This document shows positions 28,304 to 37,095 of a stretch of DNA of 64,000 bases, piece by piece (positions within the stretch are counted from its first letter, which is position 1; every line of letters starts with the position of its first letter). A model generated the notes under the pieces. That model did no database searches, was not told the origin of the DNA, and saw nothing but the letters and a program-made list of their open reading frames with translations. Source of the DNA: Methanosarcina horonobensis HB-1 = JCM 15518 (GTDB taxonomy: Archaea > Halobacteriota > Methanosarcinia > Methanosarcinales > Methanosarcinaceae); NCBI RefSeq assembly GCF_000970285.1, contig NZ_CP009516.1, positions 2,149,036 to 2,213,035 of the forward strand, given 5' to 3'. The translations under genes were made by a program, and so were the position numbers.

Positions 28304-29875
28304 TTATCTGGAAATCTCCACCTCAACCCCTCGAAAGCCTTCAACCGGGATTCTCCTGGAAGAAAGCAAGTAACCATCTTCAATGTTCGATACCCTGAAC
28401 TTCGCATCAACTGTATTTTCCTGAGACCTGATTTTTACATTGCCTCCCTTCACAAGCTCAAGTTTCCTAACTGTTTGGAGGTTCAGTTCGACAAAGGCGT
28501 TCTCATTTTCAAGCCCGTGCCACATGAAAGGGGACAGAGAATAAACGAGCGAAACTGAGAGCGAGGCTGAAGAACACCCTGGACAGGACTCTGAAAAGGA
28601 TCTGGAATATGTTTCCTGATCTAATTCACACTTTAGACAGGAAGTTTCAACCTCAACTGGCTCGGGAACAAATTTCTCGGGAGCCCGTAGGGAAAACTCA
28701 CCTGCTTCCTTCAGTCCGAAGCCATCAAATATCTCTTTCTGGACCGATTCGAAATCAAGCTGTTTTCCAAAAGCCGCTGCAAGGCTAGAAAGAGAACCGA
28801 AACCAAGAGTGGAGTCTCCCCCTGTTGAAAGCAGCCTCCCTTCAGCATTGAGTACAGTACCCTGTTTGTGGTAAAAATGTTCGGATGCAATTACAATGTC
28901 AGCAAGCCTGGAAAATTCCCCATGCCTTGAAGTCTGGACTATCAGAGTATCCAGCTTCGAAAGGATCCGTACTGCCGTCTCCCGATCAGGTGCAAGTTCG
29001 AGAAGGTCGGATTCCAGGCAGAAGAGGGTTTTTATTTTTCCGGAATCGATATTCTCAAATATCTTTTCCAGACTGCGTCGTTTCGTGAGCGCTTCAAGCA
29101 ATTCTGCTCCTGCAGAATTGACGAAGGGTCTGAGGAAGAAGGTCTTTGCACCTGAAGCCTCTGCAAGTTCCAGAACCATTTTTATATGCTCAAGATCCGA
29201 GTAAGGGTGGATATCGGCTATAAGCACTGAGTCCTGGGAGGGAGATAGGAATTTCCCGCATTCTTCCGGTTTCAGGCAGAACTGCTCATCAGCAACAGGC
29301 AGGTGCCTTGGTCCTATGCAGACAATCTTTGTCCCATTTTTCTTTGCCCTGAGAACCCTCCTGAGAAGCAGAGGATACTGAGAGTATGGATCAACAAAGA
29401 GAAAGACCTGTTTTGCCTCTTCAACTTCCTCAAGGGACATACTCTGACTGAGTGAAGAGTGCTTTCCAGCCGGGAGTGAAGAATAAATATCCATCCCGAT
29501 CTCTACTCCAATGCCAAAAGCACTTGCAAGGACTGAGAGAGCCTTCTGTTCTTCATTTGTCGTATTACCAACAGAAAAGAAAGCCAGGCTTTCTGCGGAC
29601 GCAGTTCTCAGAGTCTCGATTGATGCCGAGATAGCAGTTTCAAGCCCTGACTTCTTTCCTCCTACCATTGAGGTTTGAGGTCCAGCATAATATAGCGGAA
29701 GCTTTAGCCCGAACCTGCAGAGTTTGCCTGCATTTACAGGAGAGCTTTTTCGGAAGTCCACCGACACCGAAGTCTCTCCTGTTTCGGAAACAATTTCCCT
29801 TAAATAAAGTCCGCATGTAAGCCCGCAGCCCGGACATATGCTCGAGTATACATTTTCCCTGTTCTTTATCTGCAT
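28304..29875 (-). CDS. Molybdopterin-oxidoreductase-like subunit (FdhA/FwdB/NuoG-like)
   Basis: The 523-residue protein begins with a 4Fe-4S site (Cys14, Cys17, Cys21, Cys53). It then follows the molybdopterin-oxidoreductase fold: RRVLRAKKNGTKIVCIGP, the ADIVIASEHFYHKQGTVLN EGR-type segment and a C-terminal beta-barrel like the FwdD/FdhA dinucleotide-binding domain. In catalytic relatives a Cys or Sec ligates Mo/W near residues 115-140; here that stretch (DIYSSLPAGK, about 129-138) has no Cys or Sec (no in-frame UGA). A CxxC...CxxC pair near 420-445 could bind another metal. It is the last gene of the Hdr operon and overlaps the previous gene by 10 bases. Probable role: electron relay or structure, as in NuoG; residual catalysis is not excluded. 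Confidence 0.75.
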   Translation of the reverse strand: MQIKNRENVYSSICPGCGLTCGLYLREIVSETGETSVSVDFRKSSPVNAGKLCRFGLKLPLYYAGPQTSMVGGKKSGLETAISASIETLRTASAESLAFFSVGNTTNEEQKALSVLASAFGIGVEIGMDIYSSLPAGKHSSLSQSMSLEEVEEAKQVFLFVDPYSQYPLLLRRVLRAKKNGTKIVCIGPRHLPVADEQFCLKPEECGKFLSPSQDSVLIADIHPYSDLEHIKMVLELAEASGAKTFFLRPFVNSAGAELLEALTKRRSLEKIFENIDSGKIKTLFCLESDLLELAPDRETAVRILSKLDTLIVQTSRHGEFSRLADIVIASEHFYHKQGTVLNAEGRLLSTGGDSTLGFGSLSSLAAAFGKQLDFESVQKEIFDGFGLKEAGEFSLRAPEKFVPEPVEVETSCLKCELDQETYSRSFSESCPGCSSASLSVSLVYSLSPFMWHGLENENAFVELNLQTVRKLELVKGGNVKIRSQENTVDAKFRVSNIEDGYLLSSRRIPVEGFRGVEVEISR

Positions 29876-31095
29876 GAGCAGCCACTTCCTTCTTTATCTT
29901 CATTGTCTTCGGGTTTCAGGGCAAAAAAAGGCGGAGTCCTGTCTGACATGCCCGGAATGTACCTGTATTCTTTCTGGATAGGCACCGCAAAGCGCTGGTA
30001 AAGGCGAGTAAGCAGAATTTCCGCAGGGCAAACATCTTCACACTGCCCGCAGCCTATACAGGAGTCCGAAAGGTGCAGGAAGCGTACCATATGGAAAAGT
30101 GACATCCTGTAGCTGTCCGCAAGGGAAGAGTACGCAGTACATTTTGAGTCTTCCCCGCAGGTGCAAACAGGACAGACTGCCTTGCAGGCTCCGCAGTGGA
30201 TACAGTTTTCAAGCTCTTTCCGGAAATACTCAAAGCGTTCTCCTCCATTTTCAATAGGGGCAAAGACTTCAGCTTTCCTTTTCTCGCTCATCCCGAGCAT
30301 TACCTTATTGACCTTTTCCCGAGCAGAGATTCCTTTTTCATCAGCAGATATAAGTTCGGCAAAGCCCGCATGGACTGCATTTCTTAGAAGTTCTGCTCCT
30401 TTCTCAGTCATAACTTCTACGAAGGTACCTTTTCCTGCAAGATCGCCGGGGACACCCCAGTTTCCGCAGGCAAGATCGGCATTCTTAGGTACCTTTACCT
30501 GGCAGTAGCGGCAGGAGTCCCTTCTTCCAAGTCCTTCTGCCTCAAGATCATCAATAGGAACTGCATGCTCTTTCCCATCCTTTGTGAAGAAAACAAGCTT
30601 ACCTTTTAAGATTTCTTCTCCTTCGATCTCTTCGGGACCAAGCCTGTAGACGGCCTCAAGCATTTTCCTGACCGTTTCAGGGTGCATTGTACCCCCGCAG
30701 TTGAGACCTATCACATAGGTATTCTCAGGAGATAGGACATTTCTTTTTGCCCTTTCGACAACTGCCCTTGTATCGCAGGGCTTTGCTGGGAGGGCTATTT
30801 TTCCGGAGCAGGTTTCGGGTTTTAAGTACCTGGCAAGGTTTACGGGCACGGAATGCATGGAACCAGCTGATTCCAGAACTTCTTTCACATCCGAAGTAAA
30901 CACAGGGTAGGCTTCAAATTCGCTGACCCTTTTCAGGACAAGCACTCTTTCCACAAACCCGGTCTCAAGGGCAGCTGCAAGCACTGCTGTCACAAGCCCT
31001 CCGGAGGCTCCACGCGACCTCACGTCTTCGGACACAGCCCAGCCGAGCAACTTATCCCCAACTTTAATATCGGAGCCAGCTTTCAGTTCCGACAT
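29866..31095 (-). CDS. F420/FrhB-FdhB-like flavo-iron-sulfur subunit
   Basis: The 409-residue protein has the FrhB/FdhB N-terminal domain (DVRSRGASGGLVTAVL; ALPAKPCDTRAV; YVIGLNCGG; DSCRYCQ, LACGNWG), which binds flavin and a 4Fe-4S cluster and reacts with coenzyme F420. Two ferredoxin clusters follow (Cys298/301/304/308 and Cys346/349/352/356). The tail IQKEYRYIPGMSDRTPP resembles FdhB. It probably passes electrons between F420H2 and MvhD/HdrA. It starts one base after the mvhD stop, within the Hdr operon. Whether the substrate is F420 or another deazaflavin/nicotinamide cannot be settled from sequence. Confidence 0.85.
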   Translation of the reverse strand: MSELKAGSDIKVGDKLLGWAVSEDVRSRGASGGLVTAVLAAALETGFVERVLVLKRVSEFEAYPVFTSDVKEVLESAGSMHSVPVNLARYLKPETCSGKIALPAKPCDTRAVVERAKRNVLSPENTYVIGLNCGGTMHPETVRKMLEAVYRLGPEEIEGEEILKGKLVFFTKDGKEHAVPIDDLEAEGLGRRDSCRYCQVKVPKNADLACGNWGVPGDLAGKGTFVEVMTEKGAELLRNAVHAGFAELISADEKGISAREKVNKVMLGMSEKRKAEVFAPIENGGERFEYFRKELENCIHCGACKAVCPVCTCGEDSKCTAYSSLADSYRMSLFHMVRFLHLSDSCIGCGQCEDVCPAEILLTRLYQRFAVPIQKEYRYIPGMSDRTPPFFALKPEDNEDKEGSGCSCR

Positions 31096-31096
31096 T

Positions 31097-31543
31097 TTAT
31101 GCCACCCCTTCTGGTTTCAAGATACTCGGACCAAGCTGCCTGACCTGTTCCGTAACCGCACGGACAACCTCGGAAAACTTTTCTCCTTCTGAGGCCGAGA
31201 TCCAGTTGAGCTGAAGCCTTTCTTCTTCCAGGCCGAGCTCTTTTAACATCGAACGCATGAAATTGAACTTCACGAGAGTTTTTTCGTTTCCGTTTATGTA
31301 GTGGCAGTCCCCGAGGTGGCAGCCCGTGATAAGTACGGCATCGGCTCCCTCAAGGAAAGCTGAAAATACATGCACAGGATCTACCCTGCTCGAGCACATT
31401 ACACGGATGATGCGCATGCTTGCAGGCTGCTGGAAACGCCCGATTCCGGCTCCGTCTGCGCCTGCATAGGAACACCAGTTGCAGCAGAACATAACAATTT
31501 TGGGTTCCCATGCCTCAGGGATTTCGTTTTTCTCAGGTTTCAT
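31097..31543 (-). CDS. mvhD: MvhD-family iron-sulfur subunit (Hdr electron transfer)
   Basis: The 148-residue protein carries the MvhD cysteines: FCCNWCSYAGAD (Cys20, 21, 24), VMCSSRVDP (Cys50) and ITGCHLGDCHY (Cys75, Cys80), expected to hold a 2Fe-2S cluster. MvhD links an electron-input module (hydrogenase, Fdh or F420 subunit) to HdrA. Its ATG overlaps the hdrA stop (TAATG), with GAGGAGGT eight bases upstream, so translation is coupled. The normal length and full cysteine set indicate function. Confidence 0.93.
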   Translation of the reverse strand: MKPEKNEIPEAWEPKIVMFCCNWCSYAGADGAGIGRFQQPASMRIIRVMCSSRVDPVHVFSAFLEGADAVLITGCHLGDCHYINGNEKTLVKFNFMRSMLKELGLEEERLQLNWISASEGEKFSEVVRAVTEQVRQLGPSILKPEGVA

Positions 31544-34500
31544 TAGAGGACCTCCTCAGAGTAAGCAAAGACATCTTTCACCTGTGCAAGGAGCTGGTCA
31601 TTTCTGAAATGCTGCTGGTCGAGTGCTCCTGTCGGGCAGCTCATAGCACATGCCCCACAGCCCTTGCAGAGGGCAGGGTTGACTTCCGATTTCCTTGCCT
31701 TATAAGAAATGCCCTGCTTCTCAAGCAGAACTTGGGTTAAGCTGATTGCCCCGTAAGGGCAGACTTTCTCACAGGCTCCGCACCCAACGCAGAGTTCGGT
31801 ATTGACTTTCGAAATAACAGCACTTGATTCCAGGGATTTCTTGGAGAGAATAATACATGCCCGCGAAGCTGCAGCCGCAGCCTGGGCAATGCTTTCGTCC
31901 ACAAGTTTGGGAGCCTGGGCTGTCCCGCAGAGGAAAACTCCTTCGGTTGCAAAGTCCACAGGTCTTAACTTTATGTGGACTTCCAGGAAAAAGCCGTTTG
32001 AGTCCAGAGGAACTTTAAACATAGGAGCAATCTGTTTGTTTGAAGCAGGAGCAGCAAGCGGAGCACTCAGAACTACAAGGTCAGCCTCGATTTCCAGGTC
32101 AAAACCAGTAATCTCGTCGTACACGCGGACCTCGTTTTCTCCTATCCATGGCAGCCGGGTATCGGAATAAGCTATAAAGCGGACACCTGCAGCCCTTGCC
32201 CTTGAGTAGAGTTCTTCCCAGGCACCATAGGTGCGCATTTCCCGATACAACACATGCACGGTAGCCGAAGGGTCCCTTTCCTTGATGCGGAGAGCATTTT
32301 TCACAGCTGTTATACAGCAGACTCTGGAACAGTAGGGGCGTTCTTTATTCCTGCTTCCTGCACACTGAACCATTACCACATGTTTTGCCTTGAAGTTGCC
32401 TTCGAGTTTTGCTTCAAGCCCGGACTGGGTGACAACATTCGGGAATTCGCCATAACTGAAGTATCCTGCAGGAGAAAGCTCTTCGGCTCCAGTTGCAAGA
32501 ACCGCGACTGCAAACGAGACTTCCTGCTCTCTGCCTGTTCTATCCCTGACCCGGCCTTTGAAGTTTCCAACCGAGCCGCTGACTTCGACCAGTTCTGAAT
32601 CTGTCATAACCGTGATCACGGGATGAGACCTGACTTTCTCTATAAGAGGACTGAGAATCTCACTGGTTTTCCTCCCGTCCTGAAGGACTGTTATATTCCT
32701 GAGAAGCCCTCCGAGTTCGGGTTCTTTTTCCACGAGTAAAACTTCAAACCCGTTTTCTGCAATCTCGAGGGCTGCATGCAGGCCTGAAATCCCTCCTCCG
32801 AGCACGAGTGCATTGTGCCCGAGTGAGAGTTCCTGTTTATAAAGAGGAGTAAGGTGCCTGACCCTGGAAACCCCCATCCTCATGATATCCTTTGCCTTTT
32901 CAGTGGCTTTCTCAGGCTCCTGCTGGTGAATCCACGAGCAGTGTTCCCTTATGTTCACAAGCTCAAAGAGGTAAGGGTTCAGTCCTGCAGCCCTGCAGCT
33001 TTCCTGGAAGAGGGGTTCGTGAGTTCTCGGAGTACAGGAGGCTACAAGTACCCTGTTAAGCCCGTACTCGGAGATCATTTCCTTGATCCTTTCCTGGGCA
33101 TCTTCGGAGCAGGCATACATTTCTTCCCGTGCAACTGCTACATTTTCAAGCGTGCCTGCATAGCTCACCACTTCAGGAACGTTAACAAAGCCGCCTATGT
33201 TCGTGCCGCAGTGGCAGACAACCACCCCAACCTTTGGTTCACCTTCAACTGCCTTTTCCGGTGGGAACTCCTTTTTACTCTCCAGAGTCCCGCGGACAGA
33301 AGAAAGCAGAGCCCCGGCTTTTGCAGCAGCTCCGCTTGCCTGAGCCACAGTATCCGGAATATCTTTTGGACCCTGCACGGCTCCTGCAGCGAAAACTCCG
33401 GGTCTGTCCGTGCTCATGGGGTTCTCTATGGAAGTATTAATAAATCCGGCTCCTGTAAGCCCTACTCCTGCAAGCCTGGCAAGTTCTTTGCCTGATTCGG
33501 ATGCCCCTATGCCTATAGAAAGGACGATCATATCGAACTCTTCATGGGATATGCTGCCGTCTTCGTTTTCATAAGGAATCCTTAATTCGCCTTTCAGAGG
33601 GTCGGTTTCAACACAGGAAGGACGAGACCGGATGAAACGGACTTTTTTCTCGTTTCTAGCTCGCTGGTAGAATTCTTCAAAGCCTTTCCCGAAAGCCCTT
33701 ATGTCGATATTGAAGATTGCACATTCGATTTCCGGGTCGTGCTCTTTTGCAATCACTGCCTGTTTTACGGCATACATACAGCAGACCGAGGAGCAGTACT
33801 TTCTTGATAATCTCTGGTTTCTGGACCCAACGCATTGAATAAAAGCGATTTTTTTGGGTTCTTTTCCCCTTGAGGTCTGAAGATGCCCGTGGTAGGGCCC
33901 GGATGCGTTCAGAAGCCTCTCAAACTGAAGGGAGGTTACAACATCAGGATGCTCTGGCCTGTAAGCCTCAAGCCCTTTCGGGTTGAAAGCCTCAAAACCC
34001 GCAGCAAGTATTACGGCTCCTGCTTTGAGAGAGAGTTCCTTATCTTTCTGGGTGTAGTCAATGGCCCCTCTTTTGCATACCTTTGCACAATTTCCACATC
34101 TGCCCTTGCTCAGGTAGATGCAGTTTTCAGGGTCAATTGTCATGATTCTGGGAACAGCTTGCGGAAATGCGAGGTAAATAGCTTTTCTCGGAGCAAGCCC
34201 TTCATTGAACCCGTCCGAGACTTTTTTAGGACACTTTTCAATGCAGTCTCCGCAGCCAGTGCATTTTGTCTCGTCGACGTACCTGGCTTTTTTCCTGACC
34301 TTTACAGTAAAGCCCCCGGCGACCCCGTCAATGGCAAGGACTTCGCTGTATGTGAGCAATTCTATATTCGGGTGCCTGCTGGCTTCAACGAGTTTGGGAG
34401 AGAGTATGCAGGCTGCGCAGTCCGAAGTCGGGAAAGTCTTGTCAAGCTGGGCCATTTTTCCGCCTATGGTCGGCCCGGACTCTATAAGATAAACTTTATA

Positions 34501-34587
34501 CCCGCTGTTTGCAAGGTCAAGGGAAGCCTGTACCCCGGCAATCCCTCCCCCGACGACAGCAACTGCTCCGGTTATATCCGTTTTCAT
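31543..34587 (-). CDS. hdrA: HdrA, enlarged two-FAD-module heterodisulfide reductase subunit A
   Basis: At 1014 residues this is far longer than classical HdrA (about 650). Residues 1-430 form a first FAD module (GGGIAGVQ 13-20, TSDCAAC, inserted ferredoxin Cys109/112/115/119). Residues 452-575 match the HdrA N-terminal domain (VVCHCGTNIGG, CTPRTHEP, NIREHCSWIH). A second FAD module starts at GGGISG (597-602). Two C-terminal 4Fe-4S motifs sit at about 933-944 and 974-985. The Cys-rich repeats QCVGSRN and QCAGSRN mark both halves. HdrA is the flavin bifurcation site of the complex. The start has a TAGGAG site; mvhD follows directly. Confidence 0.93.
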   Translation of the reverse strand: MKTDITGAVAVVGGGIAGVQASLDLANSGYKVYLIESGPTIGGKMAQLDKTFPTSDCAACILSPKLVEASRHPNIELLTYSEVLAIDGVAGGFTVKVRKKARYVDETKCTGCGDCIEKCPKKVSDGFNEGLAPRKAIYLAFPQAVPRIMTIDPENCIYLSKGRCGNCAKVCKRGAIDYTQKDKELSLKAGAVILAAGFEAFNPKGLEAYRPEHPDVVTSLQFERLLNASGPYHGHLQTSRGKEPKKIAFIQCVGSRNQRLSRKYCSSVCCMYAVKQAVIAKEHDPEIECAIFNIDIRAFGKGFEEFYQRARNEKKVRFIRSRPSCVETDPLKGELRIPYENEDGSISHEEFDMIVLSIGIGASESGKELARLAGVGLTGAGFINTSIENPMSTDRPGVFAAGAVQGPKDIPDTVAQASGAAAKAGALLSSVRGTLESKKEFPPEKAVEGEPKVGVVVCHCGTNIGGFVNVPEVVSYAGTLENVAVAREEMYACSEDAQERIKEMISEYGLNRVLVASCTPRTHEPLFQESCRAAGLNPYLFELVNIREHCSWIHQQEPEKATEKAKDIMRMGVSRVRHLTPLYKQELSLGHNALVLGGGISGLHAALEIAENGFEVLLVEKEPELGGLLRNITVLQDGRKTSEILSPLIEKVRSHPVITVMTDSELVEVSGSVGNFKGRVRDRTGREQEVSFAVAVLATGAEELSPAGYFSYGEFPNVVTQSGLEAKLEGNFKAKHVVMVQCAGSRNKERPYCSRVCCITAVKNALRIKERDPSATVHVLYREMRTYGAWEELYSRARAAGVRFIAYSDTRLPWIGENEVRVYDEITGFDLEIEADLVVLSAPLAAPASNKQIAPMFKVPLDSNGFFLEVHIKLRPVDFATEGVFLCGTAQAPKLVDESIAQAAAAASRACIILSKKSLESSAVISKVNTELCVGCGACEKVCPYGAISLTQVLLEKQGISYKARKSEVNPALCKGCGACAMSCPTGALDQQHFRNDQLLAQVKDVFAYSEEVL

Positions 34588-34740
34588 GCTTTCAGCTCCT
34601 ACAGATGTTCTTCAGATAATTCTGCTTCAGCACAGTGTTTTCAGCTTTATTCAGCCTTTTTTAGTAATTTTCGGCTCTTTTGTGCTTTTTTATGGCTTTT
34701 TTCTGCTTTTTTCAGCATTTACTTTAAAGCAGCTTCAAGC
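34588..34740 (-). other. hdrB-hdrA spacer with a lysine-rich 23-codon ORF
   Basis: A 153-base gap interrupts the otherwise tight operon. It encodes ATG 34718 to TAA 34647, a 23-residue peptide made mostly of Lys, Ala, Glu and Ser (MLKKAEKSHKKAQKS...). The A-rich blocks AAAAAAGC recur roughly every ten bases. In the same frame the codons just before it read ELEAALK-stop, which could be the original hdrB C-terminus after a one-base shift. It may be a leader for hdrA or simply spacer. Confidence 0.35.
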
Positions 34741-35736
34741 TCATGTGGGCACTCCACCCTTTCCAAAATCTGTGCCTGCACCGAGTTTTTTACCCGGAAA
34801 TTTATTTTCGGGTATCTCCCCGAGTTTTGTATAGAATTCGGTATTCTGAATGCGGTTCAAGTGAATGCCCAGTTCTTCAGGGGAGTACCCGAGAGCAAGC
34901 CCGAGGAGCTGAGAATAATGTAGCACCGGAATGCCGAACTCTTTGCCATGGCGGTCTGCAAGCTCAAACTGTCCCTGATCGAACTGAAGGTGGCAGAAAG
35001 GACAGGCGTCCACGATGCAGTCCACATCTGCTTTCTGCATGTGTTCGAGCTTTTTCTCCGTAAGCCTGAGAGCCACATCCTGTACGGCTGAGCGGGCTCC
35101 TCCCCCTGCACCGCAGCAGGCTGTTTTGTCCTCGTATTCTATACTGCGGGCGCCTGTAGCTTCTACCAGCTCGTCAAAAAAAGAAGGGTTTTCCGCGCTT
35201 CCTAGTTTTCTTTCATGTGACGGCTTTATCATGTGACAGCCGTAGTGCACTGCAACTCTGAGATCAAGTGGGTGCGTAACTGTGTCCCGGATTTTTTCGG
35301 GGCTGACTTCTCTGAAGAGGTATTCGACTATGTGCCTGACCTCAATCTTACCGGAAAACTCTTTTCCGATTCCCGAAAGTTTTTCATTGACCCCGGCTTT
35401 TGCCTCTTGGTCTTCTTTGAGGATCCGGTTGGTATCAGCAAGCGTGGCGTAACAGCCGTTGCACACGGTAAGAAGATCGGCATTTAGAGCTTCAGAAAGG
35501 CAGAGATTTCTGCTTGCAAGGGTGAGCCAGGTCTTTTTGTCAAAGGACTGGAAGACTCCCGGAGCAGGACAGCAGGAAGCCCCTTCAAGTTCCCTGATGG
35601 AAATTCCAAGCCGTCCCATTACTTTCCGCGTGGCACTTTCAATACCGGGATAGCGGTTCGGGGCGATACAACCTAAAAAGAGAGAAAGGTTACGTTTTGA
35701 ATTATCTGTACTATTTTTCGTAATGTTTTCTGTCAT
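34741..35736 (-). CDS. hdrB: HdrB heterodisulfide reductase subunit B
   Basis: From ATG 35736 (AAGAAG upstream) the protein is about 331 residues; the open frame to 35790 would overlap hdrC by 23 bases. Both CCG-type motifs are present: FLGCIAPNRYPG, SCCPAPG, CNGCYATL, then HYGCHMIKP and ACCGAGGG. They bind the two noncubane 4Fe-4S clusters that reduce the CoM-S-S-CoB heterodisulfide. The C-terminus ends GGVPT; a shifted frame would give a few more residues. It lies between hdrC and hdrA in the operon and is cytoplasmic. Confidence 0.92.
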   Translation of the reverse strand: MTENITKNSTDNSKRNLSLFLGCIAPNRYPGIESATRKVMGRLGISIRELEGASCCPAPGVFQSFDKKTWLTLASRNLCLSEALNADLLTVCNGCYATLADTNRILKEDQEAKAGVNEKLSGIGKEFSGKIEVRHIVEYLFREVSPEKIRDTVTHPLDLRVAVHYGCHMIKPSHERKLGSAENPSFFDELVEATGARSIEYEDKTACCGAGGGARSAVQDVALRLTEKKLEHMQKADVDCIVDACPFCHLQFDQGQFELADRHGKEFGIPVLHYSQLLGLALGYSPEELGIHLNRIQNTEFYTKLGEIPENKFPGKKLGAGTDFGKGGVPT

Positions 35737-35767
35737 GTTTTTCAGCTTCTTATCGCAAATTCGTGTT

Positions 35768-36307
35768 TCAGGCCCGAGAAGGCTGGTCAAACCCTATAAG
35801 CCTGTCAAACCCGCAGGCTTTAATGAGCTGCCTTACTTCTTCAATGGCTTCCGGGCAGGAATGTACGGTTCCGGGCAGTTCGTCCAGTTCAAGCTCTTTG
35901 CGCTTTTTCCTGTTCTGCTCATCAATCGGAACACCATGCCCGGTACGCATGACGTACTCGGCGATTTTTTTATGAGCTGGAAGCATGACGCCGTTTTTTA
36001 CGGCAATACTTCGAAGCTTAAGCATGGTGTCCACGGTTTTTACTCCTTCTGGGCATCGTTCTTGACACCTGAAGCAGGTAGTGCAGTACCAGAGGTGCTC
36101 ACTGTTGAGCACGCGGTCCCGCAGCCCCATTGCAGACATGCGCAGAAGTTTTTTTATGTTATACTGAGGTACAACATCGGTAACCGGGCAGCCTGTGGAG
36201 CAGCCCTTACAGTTAAAACACATCAGAATCTTTTCCGCTCCGGCTTCTTCTGTTATTTCTTCTAAGAAAGCAGGATCGGATTCTGAGGTTTTTATAGGGT
36301 GTTTCAT
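35768..36307 (-). CDS. hdrC: HdrC heterodisulfide reductase subunit C
   Basis: The 179-residue protein has two 4Fe-4S ferredoxin motifs, CFNCKGCSTGCP (Cys30/33/36/40) and YCTTCFRCQERCP (Cys75/78/81/85), and the helical HdrC tail. It carries electrons from HdrA to HdrB. It is the first gene of the six-gene operon that ends at 28304; GGGATGA lies just before the ATG. Soluble HdrC differs from the membrane HdrD/E enzyme also used by methanosarcinas. Confidence 0.92.
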   Translation of the reverse strand: MKHPIKTSESDPAFLEEITEEAGAEKILMCFNCKGCSTGCPVTDVVPQYNIKKLLRMSAMGLRDRVLNSEHLWYCTTCFRCQERCPEGVKTVDTMLKLRSIAVKNGVMLPAHKKIAEYVMRTGHGVPIDEQNRKKRKELELDELPGTVHSCPEAIEEVRQLIKACGFDRLIGFDQPSRA

Positions 36308-37095
36308 AGATTCATCCCTGATACATCTCTTAGTTTTTGAGGTGATTAGACAATTTCGGATTTTTAGATAATTTTTCGAATTCGAGTAATTTCTAAGGTT
36401 TGGATTAATTCTTTTAACTCTACCATTTTCTGGAAGACGGCCTTGCAGAAAGCGTTAATTCTCATACAGGAACCATCATTCCTTTTCAGGAACCCTCTCA
36501 GGATGCTCGCGGGGTAATAATATAATAATATACTTAAAAGTTTCGCACATTTATCATGATAAATAATTAAAAATATAGCAAACAAAAATATTTAAAAAAA
36601 GAAATATCAGCAAGCTCAGGCTCATTCTACAGAAATGTAGATTAAAAAAGATTAAAGGTTGAACAAAAATAAAGAAGAAAAAAGAATGAATAACAGAAAC
36701 TGGAAACAAAAATAATGTACAGACCAGAAGTAAAAGTAACATGAAAAGCCTGCGGGAATACAATTTAAAAAAATTCTTATGCTCTTTCTTCTGTTCCCTT
36801 TTTGAAGAGTCACCAGATGGGCTGGCGGAGGCACTTATATTTAATTGCGAATTGAAAACGGTTTATAGGAATTAAAAAAATATTTTTTCGGCAGGATTTG
36901 TTTCCTCAGGATTTTGCCCTTCTTAACCTTGATACTGGTTCAAAATTTGTTTTTAATCTGGTTAGCAGAGAGCTCTGTCCCCGCACGACGCAGAGAAAGA
37001 AAACTGAGGTATTTCCTTTCGGGATTCTGGAATAGATAATTAATCAGGAACCACAGAAGAAATAGAAATTAAAAGAGTAAATACAGAAAAACCGC
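36308..37095. repeat. Upstream region of the hdr operon; repeat copy 3 (about 36790-37060)
   Basis: The promoter-proximal part (36308-36600) is AT-rich and should contain the hdrC promoter on the minus strand; no single TATA box stands out. From 36790 a long repeat copy begins: CACCAGATGGGCTGGCGGAGGCA, then AATTGAAAACGGTTTATAGG, a T6 tract, CCTCAGGATT and finally GCAGAGAAAGAAAACTGAGG followed by ATTTCCTTTCGGG. The first half matches copies 1, 2 and 4, the last part matches copy 5. No gene is supported here. Confidence 0.5.

Noticed and set aside
28304-29875. Calling the gene a functional formate or formylmethanofuran dehydrogenase
   Set aside because: The Cys/Sec metal ligand region is missing and no FwdA/C/D genes or formate transporter are present.
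32854-33495. A 213-codon plus-strand frame opposite hdrA
   Set aside because: Antisense shadow with no ribosome site or family features.
33883-34923. A 346-codon plus-strand frame opposite hdrA/hdrB
   Set aside because: It is the antisense of well-supported hdrA and hdrB, has biased Ser/Phe/Cys composition and no recognisable domain.
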